Assembly (NCBI GenBank): GCA_003132305.1
Contig: PKXJ01000032.1
Coordinates: forward strand, 251,551-315,272
Source: Acidimicrobiaceae bacterium
GTDB taxonomy: Bacteria; Actinomycetota; Acidimicrobiia; Acidimicrobiales; RAAP-2
DNA length: 63,722 nt
Direction of reading: 5' to 3'
Of this stretch, positions 62,608 through 63,722 are shown piece after piece. The notes under the pieces are model-generated. The model was not told the origin of the DNA, did not search any database, and saw only the letters and a list, made by a program, of their open reading frames with translations. Position 1 is the first letter of the stretch, and each line of letters begins with the position of its first letter. Both the position numbers and the translations under genes were made by a program.

Positions 62608-63279
62608 ATGACTCGCGCGCTCGTACTTCGTCATCACCTAGAAGACAGTCCGGGCCTGGTGGGCGAAGCCTTCGAAGCGCGGGGCTACGAGCTTGACCTC
62701 GTGATGATGGACGAGACCAGTGCGACGCCGTTACTTGACGGCTACGACGTCATGGTCATCCTCGGCTCCAAGTGCGCGGTGTACGACCTCGAAGTTGAAG
62801 CGAAGTGGTTTAAAGAAGAGTTGGCGCTCATCGGCGAAGCCGATCAGAAGGCGTTGCCGATTCTGGGTATCTGTTTTGGCGCGCAGGCGCTCTGTCGCTT
62901 CTACGGCGGTGAGGTGAGTCGAGCGCCCGACGGCGAGATCGGATGGTTCGAGATCGACGTCGTGGCCGACGTCGAGTTGCCCCGAGGACCGTGGTTCGAG
63001 TTTCACTTCGATCACTGCACGCTGCCCGAGTCGGCCGAACTCTGGGCGACCTCGCCGCGCGCGGTGCAGGCCTTTTCGATTGGCCAGAACGTGGGCGTGC
63101 AGTTCCATCCCGAGATCGACGAAGCGCAGCTCAAGGAGTGGCTGGCGGCCGACGAAGAGGAGACGAGAGAACTCGGGCTCGACCTCGAGGCCCTGCTGAG
63201 CGAAACCGCGAGAGAGACGTCGGCGGCGCGAGGGCGGGCCCAGGAACTCGTGGACCTGTTCCTTCGACGTGTTGGTTAG
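62608..63279 (+). CDS. Class I glutamine amidotransferase-like protein
   Basis: 223 residues. The nucleophile elbow is ILGICFGAQAL (Cys 89), and the His-Glu pair is in VQFHPEID (His 167, Glu 169), so the triad is complete. A helical C-terminal 50 residues follow. It resembles stand-alone GMP-synthase-like GATases; the acceptor substrate is unknown. The stop is immediately followed by the GTG of the methyltransferase gene, suggesting co-transcription. Confidence 0.85.
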   Translation: MTRALVLRHHLEDSPGLVGEAFEARGYELDLVMMDETSATPLLDGYDVMVILGSKCAVYDLEVEAKWFKEELALIGEADQKALPILGICFGAQALCRFYGGEVSRAPDGEIGWFEIDVVADVELPRGPWFEFHFDHCTLPESAELWATSPRAVQAFSIGQNVGVQFHPEIDEAQLKEWLAADEEETRELGLDLEALLSETARETSAARGRAQELVDLFLRRVG

Positions 63280-63722
63280 GTGACACTGGTGGGTGAGGGC
63301 TCGTCGACCGAGAGGACGACGGTGAGGATCGATCGACCGGCGACGGGCGGGGGCGTGGGGCGAGCCGACGACGGACGAGTCATCTTCGTGCGCCACTCGT
63401 TGCCGGGCGAACTGGTTCGCGTGGAGGTGACCGAGGCGACGTCGAACTTCTACCGTGGTGACGCCGTCGAGATACTCGAATCGAGTCCCGATCGTGTTAC
63501 GCCACCGTGCCCGTACGCGCACCCGGGAGGCTGCGGCGGCTGCGATCTGCAACACGCCTCAACGAGTGCGCAGCTCTCGTGGAAGGCGTCACTCGTTCGA
63601 GAGCATCTCAAACGAATAGCCGGACTGGAGATGGACGTTGAGGTGGCGCCGCCGCCCGGAGAGGTCCAGGGTTCACGGACGAGACTTCGCTGTGCGGTCA
63701 ACGAGGACGGACGCTTGAGCCT
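63280..63722 (+). CDS. TrmA/RlmD-type RNA (uracil-5-)methyltransferase, 5' part
   Basis: The frame is open from GTG 63280 to the window edge (147 codons), directly after the amidotransferase stop. The N-terminus is a TRAM-like RNA-binding domain (TVRIDRPATGGGVGRADDGR and VIFVRHSLPGELVRVEV). The iron-sulphur segment follows: CPYAHPGGCGGCDLQH with three of the four usual cysteines. The start of the methyltransferase linker is visible (SWKASLVREHLKRIAGL). Whether it acts on 23S rRNA or tRNA cannot be told from this part. Confidence 0.82.
   Translation, partial: MTLVGEGSSTERTTVRIDRPATGGGVGRADDGRVIFVRHSLPGELVRVEVTEATSNFYRGDAVEILESSPDRVTPPCPYAHPGGCGGCDLQHASTSAQLSWKASLVREHLKRIAGLEMDVEVAPPPGEVQGSRTRLRCAVNEDGRLS

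Overview
The window is about 64 kb of compact, moderately high-GC bacterial chromosome. The gene set suggests an actinobacterium, probably of the class Acidimicrobiia: a DUF3039 protein, a BTAD-domain regulator, a class A RNase P RNA, zinc-ribbon/histidine-phosphatase pairing, many GTG/TTG starts, and long runs of genes joined by 4-nt ATGA/GTGA overlaps. This placement is inferred from gene content; there is no rRNA here to confirm it. Convergent genes often share a 4-nt stop overlap as well.

Layout. 1-5.9 kb: the 3' part of a D-Ala-D-Ala ligase, a membrane-anchored BTAD protein with companions, small hypothetical genes and an inositol-monophosphatase-family gene. 5.87-8.0 kb: tRNA-Val(UAC) followed by a 2-kb island bounded by a direct repeat of the tRNA 3' end. 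The island carries a membrane protein and a VapBC-type toxin-antitoxin pair but no integrase. 8.2-12.3 kb: PhzF-like, DUF4242, APC permease, PRC-barrel-like and small genes. 12.7-19.8 kb: a complete branched-chain amino acid type (Liv) ABC operon in the order permease, permease, ATPase, ATPase, binding protein, then a family III CoA-transferase and an enoyl-CoA hydratase. This points to uptake and CoA-dependent breakdown of an organic or amino acid. 19.8-32.8 kb: mostly single enzymes (ExoIII, aldo/keto reductases, an isocitrate dehydrogenase family member, MDR, MFS) plus a five-gene overlapping operon (PhzF, FMN-binding split barrel, Nudix, zinc ribbon, histidine phosphatase).

32.8-33.4 kb is a 600-bp gene-free stretch filled with perfect stem-loops; I read it as a large structured RNA that I cannot assign to a family. 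33.4-42.7 kb: an aldo/keto reductase, a CydDC-like ABC pair, a RecB-like nuclease, and a second heterodimeric ABC exporter pair whose nucleotide-binding domains are complementarily degenerate. 42.7-46.6 kb: RNase P RNA on the minus strand with its promoter, then divergently xseA-xseB-metallo-beta-lactamase-FAD reductase. 46.6-51.1 kb: a glycerol-3-phosphate locus (glpD, a frameshifted alkyl-DHAP-synthase-like flavoprotein gene, glpK).

51.4-59.3 kb: an ABC importer operon (binding protein, two permeases, ATPase) with a 22-bp perfect hairpin inside the start of the first permease gene. It is followed by a TIM-barrel isomerase gene lying among truncated second copies of the permease, the ATPase, mgtC and a RAM-domain gene. 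The intact mgtC and RAM-domain genes lie nearby. 59.4-63.7 kb: acyl-CoA dehydrogenase, a racemase-type CoA-transferase, the RAM protein, small zinc-binding proteins, a glutamine amidotransferase and the 5' end of a TrmA/RlmD-type RNA methyltransferase.

The least explained elements are the unassigned structured RNA, the mosaic of diverged operon fragments, and the integrase-less tRNA-Val island.
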